A stretch of DNA of 64,000 nucleotides. Source: an uncultured Flavonifractor sp. (lineage in GTDB: Bacteria > Bacillota > Clostridia > Oscillospirales > Oscillospiraceae). Both the position numbers and the translations under genes were made by a program. Below the pieces are notes generated by a model. That model was not told where the DNA came from. It ran no database searches and saw nothing but the letters and a program-made list of their open reading frames with translations. Shown here one piece after another: positions 32,752-41,371 of the stretch. The DNA is taken from assembly GCA_947346365.1 (NCBI GenBank), contig CANAAV010000014.1:1-64000 (forward strand). Reading direction: 5' to 3'. Every line of letters begins with the position of its first letter. Position 1 is the first letter of the stretch.

Positions 32752-33996
32752 GTGAACTGGTACCGAATGATTGCAGCGGGGCTGTCGCTGGCCCTGCTGG
32801 CAGGCTGCGCCGGGGGGACCCAGGCCGCTAAGTCTCTAACCCCCTCCACCGGCGGGAGCGCGGCGGTAGAGCCCAAGCTGGTCCCGGAAGCGGACCGGGC
32901 GCTGGGTAATTTCGGCGGAAAGCTCCTCTCTCAAGTGCGCAAGGAAGGGGAGAATACCCTCGTCTCCCCCCTGAGCGTGCTTTTGTGCCTGTCTATGTGC
33001 GCCAATGGCGCGGAAGGAGAAGCGCTCCAGGAATTTCTGGATACTCTGGGCGGTGGGACAGACCTGGACGGGCTCAACGCCAACTGTGCCAGCCTGATGG
33101 AGGACTACCTCCGCCTAGGCGGCTCCACTCAGTGCAGCATTGCCGGAGGGCTGTGGGCGGATGAACGCCTGCGCGTCAATGAGGATTTTCTACAGCGGTG
33201 CGCGGATATTTACCGCTCCGGAGCGTACCAGGCCGACCTGGACACTCAGCAGACCATGGAGCAGGTCAACGCCTGGGTTAACAAGCAGACCCGCGGCGTC
33301 ATCGGCCGTATTCTGGACCAGCCCCCCTCCAGCGACACCGTACTCCTGCTCCTCAACGCCCTGTACCTGAAAAACACCTGGCGGCACGAGTTTGACCCCA
33401 ACGACACTTATACCCGAAGCTTCTATCCGGCCTCCGGCGGGGAGCAGACTACGGACTTTCTCCACAACGGCGTGCGCACCGAGCGGTATTTCTCCACCGA
33501 AGTCGGACGGGGCGTCATCCTGCCCTACGACGACGGACGGCTGGCCTTTTTCACCCTCCTGCCGGAAGGCGGGGATCTGTCCGGCTGTCTGGCCGGCTGG
33601 GACGCAGAGACGCTGCCGGGCCTGCTGGACGCGGCGGAGGACACCATGCTCTCCCTGAGCATACCGAAATTTGAGGCGGAGTGGGGCGGTTCTCTGGTTG
33701 ACGCCCTCCAGGCTCTGGGGCTGACCGCCCCCTTCGATCCCCAGGGCGGCGGACTTTCCGGCATGGGGACGGCGGACGGTTCCCTGACCCTCAGCGACGT
33801 GGTCCACAAAACCCGGATCGAAGTCAACGAAAAGGGCACCGAAGCCGCGGCGGTGACCATGGCCATGGTGGCAGAGTGCGCCATGGCCATGGACGAGCCG
33901 GAATATCTGGTGCTGGAGCGCCCCTTTCTCTACGGCATCGTAGACCTGGAGCGGCAGGTTCCCGTTTTCCTGGGGAGCTTTGAGACGGCGGAATAA
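32752..33996 (+). CDS. Lipoprotein serpin 2 (inhibitory-type loop)
   Basis: A 414-residue serpin with signal peptide ending LALLAGC (lipidated Cys near 19). It begins with GTG, 6 bases after AGGAGGAATTG, 36 bases downstream of serpin 1. The blocks TLVSPLSVLLCLSMCANGAEG, LLLLNALYLKNTWRHEFDPNDT and YLVLERPFLYGIVDLERQVPVFLGSFE are conserved. The hinge EKGTEAAAVTMAM fits inhibitory serpins. Counting from the hinge puts Cys or a neighbouring Ala at P1, suggesting elastase-like or cysteine-protease targets. It should act at the cell surface as a suicide inhibitor of host or bacterial proteases. Confidence 0.9.
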   Translation: MNWYRMIAAGLSLALLAGCAGGTQAAKSLTPSTGGSAAVEPKLVPEADRALGNFGGKLLSQVRKEGENTLVSPLSVLLCLSMCANGAEGEALQEFLDTLGGGTDLDGLNANCASLMEDYLRLGGSTQCSIAGGLWADERLRVNEDFLQRCADIYRSGAYQADLDTQQTMEQVNAWVNKQTRGVIGRILDQPPSSDTVLLLLNALYLKNTWRHEFDPNDTYTRSFYPASGGEQTTDFLHNGVRTERYFSTEVGRGVILPYDDGRLAFFTLLPEGGDLSGCLAGWDAETLPGLLDAAEDTMLSLSIPKFEAEWGGSLVDALQALGLTAPFDPQGGGLSGMGTADGSLTLSDVVHKTRIEVNEKGTEAAAVTMAMVAECAMAMDEPEYLVLERPFLYGIVDLERQVPVFLGSFETAE

Positions 33997-34089
33997 GGAC
34001 CTGTATTCATAACCGGGGAATGCTGTCTTGCCGGGTTGTAAATACAAGTTCTAAGCCTTGCCACGGGGAGTAAAACCGGGTAAACTAAG

Positions 34090-34124
34090 ACCAGAGCGCG
34101 GCTCGCCGCGCTCTGGTCCTTTTC
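34090..34124 (+). terminator. Terminator of the serpin operon
   Basis: ACCAGAGCGCGG (34090-34101) pairs with 34106-34117 around CTCG, followed by CCTTTTC. It separates the serpins from the phosphopantetheinyl transferase gene. Confidence 0.85.
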
Positions 34125-34145
34125 ATCGGAATGGGGGAAAGCAAC

Positions 34146-34697
34146 ATGGTCTTATGGGCGGCCCGTGGGCCCCGGGAGCGGGCGTACAAGCTGCTATCAG
34201 AGCTGCTTAGAGCGGAATACGGGCTGTCTCCCCTGCCGGAGCTGGCGCGTACCGGCAGGGGCAAGCCATGGCTCCCCGCTCACCCCGACGTGCACTTCAA
34301 TCTCAGTCACAGCGGCGGACTGCTCCTGTGCGGAGCGGGGAACACCCCTTTGGGGGTGGACATTGAAGCCGTGCGCCCCCGGCGGGAAACTCTGGTCCGG
34401 TATGTACTCAGTCCCAGCGAATACGCCTGGTACGTCCAGCAGGGAGGGCGCTGGGAAACCCTCTACACCCTGTGGACATTAAAGGAGGCCCGGTGCAAAT
34501 GCACCGGAGAAGGCCTGCGCCTACACCCGAAGGCCATCGCCGTGCCTCTGCTGCGCCCCGGCCTGTCCGGAAAACTGGAGGGGCTGTGCTTCCGCGCTTA
34601 TGGGGGAGCAGGCTGGCGGGCCGCCGCCTGTACGCCGGAGCCCGGAGCGCTGCCGGAGCACATTTTCTGGCGGGACGGCTTCAGCCCCCCAGGGTAA
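34146..34697 (+). CDS. Sfp-type 4'-phosphopantetheinyl transferase
   Basis: A 183-residue enzyme with the three Sfp motifs: GRGKPWLPAHPDVHFNLSHSG, the Mg-binding PLGVDIEAVRP and WTLKEARCKCTGEGL. It transfers the phosphopantetheine arm of CoA to a carrier-protein serine. The length is short for Sfp (about 225), within the range of compact clostridial forms. The ATG at 34146 is preferred because GGGGGA lies 7 bases upstream. No carrier protein, NRPS or PKS gene is in the window, so the client is unknown; primary fatty-acid ACP or a distant pathway are options. Its last 17 bases overlap the convergent XpaC-like gene. Confidence 0.88.
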   Translation: MVLWAARGPRERAYKLLSELLRAEYGLSPLPELARTGRGKPWLPAHPDVHFNLSHSGGLLLCGAGNTPLGVDIEAVRPRRETLVRYVLSPSEYAWYVQQGGRWETLYTLWTLKEARCKCTGEGLRLHPKAIAVPLLRPGLSGKLEGLCFRAYGGAGWRAAACTPEPGALPEHIFWRDGFSPPG

Positions 34698-35856
34698 GTC
34701 CCTGCCCACCGGACAGGCCGTCTTTTTCCAGCATCCGTTCCAATACCTCCACATCGGTGGTGATGTCCATGGCGTCATTCTGAAACAGCCGGTCCAGCTG
34801 CTTCTCAAAGCCCTCCACCACCTTGTCCATCATCCCCTCGATGCGGGCCTTGGCGGCGCGGATATTCTCCCCCTCGATCCCTTGCGCCTCCATCTGGGCA
34901 TACGCCCGGAGAATTTTCAGGGTTGTGGGCAGGTAATAGCTCAAAAAACTGCGCAGCTGGGTGTCTTTGCCGGGATTCTGCTTCTGGTAGGCAAAAATTT
35001 TGCTGGTAATCTCCCCAATGCGGTCGATCTTACGGCTCATGGTCTCATCGGCAATGGCGTCGTTGACCCGGCGGATCTCCGCCAGCACCGCGTCATCGTC
35101 GTTCATGTCCAGGGTCTCTTCCTCCGGCTGGGGCTCCGGCACGGTGGGAATGGGGATTTCCTCCTCCTGAATCCCCTCGTCGCTGAGGATCAGACGCCCG
35201 GTGCCCATGTCCAGGTAGCCGGTGGTGAGAATGCCACTGTCCAGCATCTCCTGGAGATCGTCGCACGCCTTATGCACCGTAGTGGGCATGGCCTGGGCCA
35301 GGGTGGTGATGGAAATGCTGTCCCGCTTGCCAATGAGAGCCAGGTATTTGCGAAAGCGCTTGGCCTTTTTCGTGCGCTGGACTCCCGCCCAGGTCATGGC
35401 CACGCCTCCTCCAAAGAAGCCCGCCACAGGCGAGCACAGGGCCAAAGCCGCCCAAAGCCCCTCCTCCATGAGAATAAATGGAAAGCTGGTAAGCAGGCCC
35501 AGCCCAAAGACGGACATCAGCACAATCCCCGCAATGGTCAGCCCCTTGCCCCACTTTAAATTGACCGGCTTGCCCTGATGGCGGCTGGACGAGGTGTAAA
35601 AGGCGCCCAGGCCGCCGGCAGGCGGCGTCTGGCGGCGCTGGGCGGACATACCCTGGGTTCCAGGGGCGGCGCCCTCCCGCCGCTCCCGCTGGATATCGTA
35701 GGGATGCCGCACCCGGCCGCTGGAGCCGGATTTCCCCGTGAGCTTGCGAAACAGCATGATTAAGCCCACAGGCCAAACCGGGCTGACCAGCAGGACCAGG
35801 GTGACGATCCATGAGAGCAGATCGTTGGAATTGTCGTTATTTTGGTAGTTTGCCAT
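34681..35856 (-). CDS. XpaC-like membrane protein (5-bromo-4-chloroindolyl phosphate hydrolysis family)
   Basis: A 391-residue protein with a hydrophobic N-terminus (LLSWIVTLVLLVSPVWPVGLIMLF), a basic low-complexity linker, two further membrane helices near 105-150 and a soluble region. The soluble region includes a winged-helix-like segment (ISITTLAQAMPTTVHKACDDLQEMLDSGILTTGYLD), an acidic linker and a helical C-terminal domain (LRSFLSYYLPTTLKILRAYAQMEAQG ... GFEKQLDRLFQNDAMDITTDVEVLERML) typical of the XpaC family. The family name comes from a dye-hydrolysis phenotype; the true function is unknown, with a tellurite/TelA-type link in some operons. The ATG at 35856 follows GGAGG by 10 bases. 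Confidence 0.75.
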   Translation of the reverse strand: MANYQNNDNSNDLLSWIVTLVLLVSPVWPVGLIMLFRKLTGKSGSSGRVRHPYDIQRERREGAAPGTQGMSAQRRQTPPAGGLGAFYTSSSRHQGKPVNLKWGKGLTIAGIVLMSVFGLGLLTSFPFILMEEGLWAALALCSPVAGFFGGGVAMTWAGVQRTKKAKRFRKYLALIGKRDSISITTLAQAMPTTVHKACDDLQEMLDSGILTTGYLDMGTGRLILSDEGIQEEEIPIPTVPEPQPEEETLDMNDDDAVLAEIRRVNDAIADETMSRKIDRIGEITSKIFAYQKQNPGKDTQLRSFLSYYLPTTLKILRAYAQMEAQGIEGENIRAAKARIEGMMDKVVEGFEKQLDRLFQNDAMDITTDVEVLERMLEKDGLSGGQGLTLGG

Positions 35857-36107
35857 GGACAGCACTCCTCCCAATTGCGTCTACCTGCCGCCGCGCTTTA
35901 CACAGCGATTGCTGGTATTATAACACAAAAATGTTAAAGATTCGATGGATAGTTTCTTTAAAAAAGATGAAAGATGAAATTACCCTGCCGTCTTTTTATC
36001 ATACCGCGAAAACACCGGTATGTAAAGAGGGAGGCGCGGGATATTTCCGCCTCCCTGCGCCCCCACGCTCTGCGGATGCAGATTCTCACGATGTAACCGT
36101 TCTGTAA

Positions 36108-36136
36108 TTGCTTTTCTCGTAAAAGCGTTCTATAAT
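36108..36136 (+). promoter_or_regulatory. Promoter of the VanW gene
   Basis: TTGCTT at 36108-36113, 17 bp, TATAAT at 36131-36136. In the 370-base divergent gap the only other structure is an 8-bp hairpin (36029-36036 with 36048-36055) without a T run. Confidence 0.65.
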
Positions 36137-36229
36137 GTATGTTGTTATTTTACGTGTAAAAGCGGGATTTCCCTCCCACAGTCCCTCCCGTGGGCCGGGA
36201 ATCCCAGGCTTTGCTTGGGAGTGATCGAG

Positions 36230-38155
36230 ATGGATCGTCAACCAGAGGGAAAACGCGTCGCTCAGGGCAGCAGCATGTCCGGCGGCGCCAAGGCCGCCAT
36301 CGCCGCGGCGGTGGCGGCCGCAGTGCTGTTAGTAGGCGGATACACCGCCCTGAGCGTGTACGTAAGCCGTTCTGACACATTTCTGCCCAACACCGCCATC
36401 GCGGGGGTGCCGGTCGGAGGCATGACCCAGACCCAGGCCGTCCAAACCCTGGAGCAGCAGCTGCCCGCCCGCCTGGCACAACTGTCCGCCCCCTTCCTGT
36501 GCGGCGGAAAAGAATACGCCGTCTCCGGCAGCGAGCTGGTCTTTGACGCCGCCGGGGCCGTCCGTCAGGCGGCCCAGGAGCAGCACGGCAGCCTGCTCTC
36601 CGGCGGCGCCCAATATCTGGCCGCTCTCGCCGGGGGCGCGGAATACCCGGTCTCTCTGGAGCTCAACGGCACCCCGGCCGTGGTGTCCCAGGCGGCACAG
36701 GCCGCTTCCGACACGGAGGCCCACACCACTTGGGAATTGACCGGCAGCGGCTCTTTGCTGTTCCACAAAGGGCGCACCGGGCGCACGGTGGACGTGCAGG
36801 CCCTGAATACGGCCCTGGCCCAGCGCTTTAACGCCCTGCTGGCGGGGGACGCTTCCGGCAGCGGCTTTATTGAGGCCCAGATTACCACCGCTCCTCCGGT
36901 AGATCCCGACTTTCAGGCCATTTACGACCAGGTATATGTGGAAGCTGCCGACGCCTACTTAGACCCGGAAACCAAAGAGATTGTCCCGGCGGTCACCGGC
37001 GTCAGCTTTGATGTAGACGCCGCGGCCACCGCCCTGGGCCACACGGAAGAGGGCGGCGACTGCATCGTACCCTTACAGTACGCCACCCCCGGCTTGTCCA
37101 CCGAAGAACTCACTGAAAAGCTCTTTGCCGACGTGCTGGCCACAGCCACCACCAAATGCGCCTCTCCCGCCGCCCGCTGGCACAACATCGACCTGGCGGC
37201 CTCCCGCTGCAACGGAGTGATCCTCATGCCCGGCGAGATATTCTCCTATAACGATACCGCCGGCCCTTATACCAAGTCCAGCGGCTATCGGGACGCGGGG
37301 ACCTATCAGAACGGACAGAGCGTAGACGCCACCGCCGGCGGCATCTGCCAGCTCTCCTCTACCCTGTACTGGGCCACTCTGCGGGCCAACCTGGAGATCG
37401 TGGAGCGCAACAAGCACCAATTCCACGGCGGCTATATGCCTGTCATCGGCACCGACGCCACTGTCTGGAGCGACCAGCTGGATTTCCGCTTTAAAAATAA
37501 CACTCAGTTTCCCATTAAGCTGGAGTGCTACCAGGACAACAGTCACAATCTCCATGTGACCATCTTAGGCACCGACACCACGGGCATCCACGGGGAGCCC
37601 TACCACGTCATCATCTCTACCGTACCCTATAAAAACACCTATAAGGCGGACGCCAGCAAGGTGCCCCCCGGTGGGGAACCGGTGCGGGACACCAACTACT
37701 CCCGCTATCCCGGCTACACGGTGGACCTTTATCAGAAGCTGGTAGATAAAAACGGTAACACTGTGGACACCATTTTCCTTTACCGCAACACCTATAAGGC
37801 CTCTAACGCGGTGTACTATTATAACCCCGCCGACGCGGCGGCTCTGGGCATCGACCCCGCCACCGGCCTGCAAACCCTGACCCCGGTGACGCCCACGCCA
37901 GCGCCCTCCCCACAGCCCACGCCCAGCCCCACCGGCCCGGATGTTACCCCGCCGCCGGACGTTCCCACTCCGGCGGTTACGCCAGAGCCCACGCCAGAGC
38001 CCACGCCAGAGCCGTTTGTCACACCCATGGTTCCCACGCCAGCGCCCACGCCGGAACCCGCCCCGGAACCCACGCCCCAGCCTGATCCGGGACCCGGCCC
38101 CGGCATGGAGCCGGAGGACGTCCCTCCCGCCGCCCAGTCGGTGCCCGAGGAATAA
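36230..38155 (+). CDS. VanW-domain envelope protein with Pro-rich tail
   Basis: A 641-residue protein. A short basic cytoplasmic head and one membrane anchor (AAIAAAVAAAVLLVGGYTAL) are followed by a peptidoglycan-binding-4-type domain (TAIAGVPVGGMTQTQAVQTLEQQL) and the VanW domain near residues 330-470 (GEIFSYNDTAGPYTKSSGYRDAGTY, GGICQLSSTLYWATLRANLEIVERNKH). The C-terminal tail of about 90 residues is almost only Pro, Thr, Glu and Ala and probably spans the wall. VanW proteins accompany some glycopeptide-resistance clusters, but stand-alone forms like this (YoaR-like) have no assigned activity. The ATG at 36230 follows GGGAG by 8 bases. No other van genes are near. Confidence 0.85.
   Translation: MDRQPEGKRVAQGSSMSGGAKAAIAAAVAAAVLLVGGYTALSVYVSRSDTFLPNTAIAGVPVGGMTQTQAVQTLEQQLPARLAQLSAPFLCGGKEYAVSGSELVFDAAGAVRQAAQEQHGSLLSGGAQYLAALAGGAEYPVSLELNGTPAVVSQAAQAASDTEAHTTWELTGSGSLLFHKGRTGRTVDVQALNTALAQRFNALLAGDASGSGFIEAQITTAPPVDPDFQAIYDQVYVEAADAYLDPETKEIVPAVTGVSFDVDAAATALGHTEEGGDCIVPLQYATPGLSTEELTEKLFADVLATATTKCASPAARWHNIDLAASRCNGVILMPGEIFSYNDTAGPYTKSSGYRDAGTYQNGQSVDATAGGICQLSSTLYWATLRANLEIVERNKHQFHGGYMPVIGTDATVWSDQLDFRFKNNTQFPIKLECYQDNSHNLHVTILGTDTTGIHGEPYHVIISTVPYKNTYKADASKVPPGGEPVRDTNYSRYPGYTVDLYQKLVDKNGNTVDTIFLYRNTYKASNAVYYYNPADAAALGIDPATGLQTLTPVTPTPAPSPQPTPSPTGPDVTPPPDVPTPAVTPEPTPEPTPEPFVTPMVPTPAPTPEPAPEPTPQPDPGPGPGMEPEDVPPAAQSVPEE
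37979..38014 (+). repeat. Three tandem 12-bp repeats in the VanW tail
   Basis: ACGCCAGAGCCC occurs three times head to tail (the last copy ends in G), encoding a TPEP repeat. Related TP-rich units surround it, so the tail length may change by slippage. Confidence 0.8.
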
Positions 38156-38226
38156 TACGCTGTCATTTCCGCGCCCCCCGCTCAAGCGGGGGGCGCTCCA
38201 GCCTGTAGAGAGAGAAGGTCGGTATC

Positions 38227-38901
38227 ATGTTCCAAGGCTTTTCCCAACAGACGGTGGACTTCATGTGGGGGATCCGCTTTAACAACGAGCGCACCTGGTT
38301 TGAAGCCCACAAGCAGGAGTATCTGTCCTATTTTTACCAGCCCATGCGTTCTCTGGCCGACGAGGTCTATGAGCGCTTTATGGACCATCACAAAGAGCTG
38401 GATCTAATTTGCCGGGTCTCCCGCATTTACCGGGACGCCCGCCGTCTCCATGGCCGCGGGCCCTATAAAGACCGCCTCTGGCTGAGTATGGAGCGCCCCA
38501 GCGACCTGTGGACCACCCAGCCGGTATTCTGGTTCGAGCTGGAGCCGGAGGGGTATTCCTACGGTATGGGCTATTGGATGGCCTCCGCCCTGACCATGGC
38601 AAAGCTGCGGGCCCGCATCGACCGGGATGCCAAACCCCTGGAAAAGCTGGTCCGCGCCTTAAACCGGCACAGCGGCCTGTCGCTCAGCGGTCCGGACTAC
38701 AAACGGCCCCGAGGAGCGTGCTCCCCGCTGCTCGCCCCCTGGTACAATAAAAAAAGCTTCAGCGTCGGCTTTGAAGGGGCCCATGAACCGCTACTGTGGT
38801 CCCACGCCCTGGCAGACAAGCTGGTGGAGGAGTTTGAATTTCTCCTGCCCCTTTACGGGTACATGCTCTCTTTGGAGGGCGACCCGGATCCCAGAAGCTG
38901 A
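38227..38901 (+). CDS. DUF2461 domain protein
   Basis: A 224-residue cytoplasmic protein matching DUF2461 across its length: GFSQQTVDFMWGIRFNNERTWFEAHKQEYLSYFYQPMRSLADEVYERF, then RIYRDARRLHGRGPYKDRLWLSMER and FWFELEPEGYSYGMGYWM. The family is widespread and has no proven activity; an RNA- or nucleotide-related role has been suggested from fold only. The ATG follows AGAGAGAAGG. It lies 71 bases after the VanW gene and 88 before the deacetylase and may be co-transcribed with either. Confidence 0.85.
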   Translation: MFQGFSQQTVDFMWGIRFNNERTWFEAHKQEYLSYFYQPMRSLADEVYERFMDHHKELDLICRVSRIYRDARRLHGRGPYKDRLWLSMERPSDLWTTQPVFWFELEPEGYSYGMGYWMASALTMAKLRARIDRDAKPLEKLVRALNRHSGLSLSGPDYKRPRGACSPLLAPWYNKKSFSVGFEGAHEPLLWSHALADKLVEEFEFLLPLYGYMLSLEGDPDPRS

Positions 38902-38989
38902 CGCCGCCTTTTGCAATCATTACCGCCTATATCCCCGCCCCCGCTGCGCATACTAAGCCAAACAAAACCGGAAAGGGCGGCGGGCGGAT

Positions 38990-39736
38990 ATGGGAAGCGC
39001 TGGAAAAAGGCGGATACTGTGGCTCTTACCTCTCCTGGCGCTGGGCCTTTGGACCCTGCGCCCTGCGGCGGTACCGGCCGACGCCGCCCTGCCCGGCGTG
39101 CCCGCTCCTCAGCCCGGCGCCAGGCAGCCGGAACGGAAATATATCGCTCTCACCTTTGACGACGGTCCCCGGCGCTCCACCACCACCCGCCTGCTGGACG
39201 GTCTGGCGGAGCGCGGAGTGAAAGCCACCTTTTTTCTCATCGGCGCACAGGTGGAGGACAACCAGGATGTGGTCCGCCGCATGGACGAGCAGGGACATCA
39301 GATCGGCCTGCACACCTATGACCATGTGCTGCTCACCGGCCTGAACCAGGCCGATTTTGACGCCCAGGTGAAACGCTCCCGCACTCTGCTCAAGCAGGTC
39401 CTGGGCCACAATGATTTTCTGCTGCGCCCGCCCTACGGCATCTTGGACGAGGCAGTCAAAACCAGGGCGGAGTGTCCCATCATCCTCTGGTCGATTGATC
39501 CCGAGGACTGGAAATACCGGAACGCCCGGCAGGTGGCCGCCCATATCACCGCCAACGCCCAAGACGGCTCTATTATCCTCCTCCACGATATTTTTCCCGA
39601 ATCGGTAGACGCCGCCCTTCAGGTCGTGGACGAGCTCCACCGGCAGGGTTATCTCTTCTGCACCGTTGACGAACTGTTCAGCCTGCGGGGTATCCCTTTA
39701 AGGGCGGGCGAAACCTACTGCAGCGCATATCCCTGA
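38990..39736 (+). CDS. Secreted polysaccharide deacetylase (NodB family)
   Basis: A 248-residue protein with an N-terminal membrane/signal segment (ILWLLPLLALGLWTL) and a complete NodB domain. Motif 1 is ALTFDDGPRRSTT, motif 2 HTYDH (the metal ligands), motif 3 LLRPPYG, motif 4 WSIDPEDW and motif 5 ILLHDI. Such enzymes remove N-acetyl groups from peptidoglycan or chitin-like polymers and often give lysozyme resistance. All metal and catalytic residues are present, so activity is expected. The gene is followed by a strong terminator, after which the sequence turns into pseudogene remnants. Confidence 0.9.
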   Translation: MGSAGKRRILWLLPLLALGLWTLRPAAVPADAALPGVPAPQPGARQPERKYIALTFDDGPRRSTTTRLLDGLAERGVKATFFLIGAQVEDNQDVVRRMDEQGHQIGLHTYDHVLLTGLNQADFDAQVKRSRTLLKQVLGHNDFLLRPPYGILDEAVKTRAECPIILWSIDPEDWKYRNARQVAAHITANAQDGSIILLHDIFPESVDAALQVVDELHRQGYLFCTVDELFSLRGIPLRAGETYCSAYP

Positions 39737-39762
39737 GGCCCCGTCCCTGTGGGCACACAGAG

Positions 39763-39804
39763 AAAATCACCATCCGCGCGTACAGCCGCGGATGGTGATT
39801 TTTT
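39763..39804. terminator. Terminator after the deacetylase gene
   Basis: A 16-bp perfect stem (39763-39778 with 39787-39802) and an 8-base loop, running into a T tract on the plus strand and flanked by A residues that give a T tract on the minus strand. Confidence 0.9.
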
Positions 39805-39841
39805 ATTCGGCTTTTTTGAGATATCTGCGGGGCAGATGGTA

Positions 39842-39993
39842 TTTTTTTTCTTCCGTACCAGGGTGGAGATATTAACGCCCAGACTGTCCGGAACGCTGAG
39901 ACCCCGAACTTCCGCAGGCAGGTAGTCCGCCTCCAGCACCGGCGTAGGGCACAGCACATACATCCGCTCCACCACATTAGCGCGCCAAATAGC
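39842..39993 (-). pseudogene. Fragment of a sigma-54 activator
   Basis: On the minus strand the frame reads ANVVERMYVLCPTPVLEADYLPAEVRGLSVPDSLGVNISTLV, the stretch that joins the AAA domain to the Fis-type helix-turn-helix in NtrC-family activators (normally preceded by GNIREL). Everything upstream is missing: a stop and permease sequence precede it. The DNA-binding end is also lost, running into the terminator at 39763-39802. So only about 45 codons of the gene survive. It suggests that the dead locus next door was once under sigma-54 control. Confidence 0.6.
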
Positions 39994-40029
39994 TCACTGC
40001 GCATAGACCGGCCTCTCTTTTCCGCCGCT

Positions 40030-40985
40030 TTACAGCAGCCCCAAAATCCGCCACCAGCTCATGTAAACAAACAGCCCGTAAAACAGCGTCACCAAAGTGA
40101 GCGGAAGGCCGAAACGGATCATATGCCGGCTGGTATAACATCCGTCCCCCTCTCCCAGCAGCAGCACATAGTGGAAGGGCAGGACAAAATGACCGCAGAT
40201 GCCCAGATAGATCAGCAACAGCAGCGCCTCGTCTGCAACCACGCCCGCCCCTACCGCCATAAGGCCCGGCGCCACCACCGACATCGTGGTCACATTGCTG
40301 CCCAAAAGCATGTGCATCGCCATAGCGATGACCAGCACCAGCACCGCATACCCCAGAGAAAAAGAGCCGGGAAACAACTGGGCCAGACGCTGAAACAGCA
40401 CGTCTGCAATCCCCGCCTCTTTCAACACACCGCCAATGGCAAAGGCGGCCGTAAGAAAGACCACCGGACTGCTCCGTACGCCACCCGGCCAGTTCTTTGC
40501 GGAAGACTACAAGAAACAGCCCCGTAGACAAAAAGACCAGCACAAGAGTAGGCGGCACCCTGTAGGCCGTCCACATCCGCTCTGTCATGGGCACCCCGCC
40601 CATCGTAAGCAGGGCGTTGTTTAAGATGATGTCTCCCCTGAGCATCATCATGTTCAGCAGGGTGCTGTACGCGAACAAGCCAAACTGCAAAACACAGCGC
40701 GTCGAGCTGTCAAGATTTATCTCAGCAAAATATCCCTTAACTATCAATGAAAGAACGATGATCCGGGAAAACGGCTGCGGAATGATGAAGATCATCAAAA
40801 AGACGGACAGTGCCATCAGCGCCATCAGCCGCCCCAGGGTCTTGGCAAAACGAAGCAGCAGCGGCTGGAGCAGCCGCTCCGCCAGACCGCTGTTGGCAAT
40901 TCCCTGTGAAAACAGGAAGGCCAGCACAATCATCAGGAAATTTTCTGACCGGGGAAAGGTCAGCACGGTGGCCGCAAATAGACCT
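40030..40985 (-). pseudogene. Frameshifted anion permease (SLC13/ArsB-like)
   Basis: Two minus-strand frames together encode one transporter. The first part (about 40985-40490) reads ENFLMIVLAFLFSQGIANSGLAERLLQPLLLRFAKTLGRLMALMALSVFLMIF and on to LVLVFLSTGLFLVVFRKELAGW. The second (about 40490-40030) is in another frame: SSPVVFLTAAFAIGGVLKEAGIADVLFQRLAQLFPGSFSLGYAVLVLVIAMAMHMLLGSNVTTMSVVAP. The break is near 40485. The N-terminus is missing: the sequence jumps into a CoA-transferase fragment at about 40985. It was probably a carboxylate/anion transporter for the same decayed pathway. Confidence 0.75.
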
Positions 40986-41190
40986 TGGGCGTATTCTGCG
41001 AACTGTTGATAAACCCGCCGGGGCCGGTGCACCGGGCGCCAAACTTCGAGACGTTCACGTTGCCCTCAGCGTCAATTTCTGCCGCCCCCAGGAAGGTCAT
41101 ATCCAGCACGCCGCCGTCGTATAGGTCGAAAGTATCCGTGATGTTATAAACCGCCTCCGGGTCCACCGATGCGGCAAAGCCCATCCCCTC
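40977..41190 (-). pseudogene. CoA-transferase fragment (YdiF/Pct-like)
   Basis: The minus strand reads GMGFAASVDPEAVYNITDTFDLYDGGVLDMTFLGAAEIDAEGNVNVSKFGARCTGPGGFINSSQNTPKV. This corresponds to the C-terminal half of acetate/propionate or 3-ketoacid CoA-transferases (DFYDGGGLD, FLGLAQ, GNVNVSKF, GCGGFINISQ in intact members). The catalytic-glutamate half and the remaining C-terminus are absent. Its downstream end abuts the permease remnant, so a deletion joined the two. Family assignment is firm; function is lost. Confidence 0.75.
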
Positions 41191-41205
41191 TAAGGGCACG
41201 CCGGG

Positions 41206-41346
41206 CTTTTTCCCGTACGGTCCCGGCCGGCTGCTCAAGAGCAACGCCGAGATGGTAGAGCGGGCCGTGCACATTATCCACGAGCTGGGTCTGAAGGTCG
41301 CCTCCCCCGATAAGGCCCGGGAAATTCTCAAAATCAAACAGCCCTA
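41206..41346 (+). pseudogene. C-terminal fragment of a BKACE enzyme
   Basis: The plus strand reads GRLLKSNAEMVERAVHIIHELGLKVASPDKAREILKIKQP and then stops. This is the last 40 or so residues of a beta-keto acid cleavage enzyme (3-keto-5-aminohexanoate cleavage family, KSNAELVERAVRIAKELG ... TPDEAREIL). The rest of the gene is gone; sequence to the left belongs to a CoA-transferase fragment on the other strand. It immediately precedes a second, also truncated, BKACE gene, so two paralogues once stood in tandem. Confidence 0.7.
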
Positions 41347-41371
41347 AGGGGAAAGGAGTGACCAGTCGGGC

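Noticed and set aside
36230..38155. VanW gene as part of a glycopeptide-resistance cluster
   Set aside because: No vanA/B ligase, vanH, vanX, vanY or vanRS genes are adjacent. Stand-alone VanW proteins are common in clostridia and do not imply resistance.
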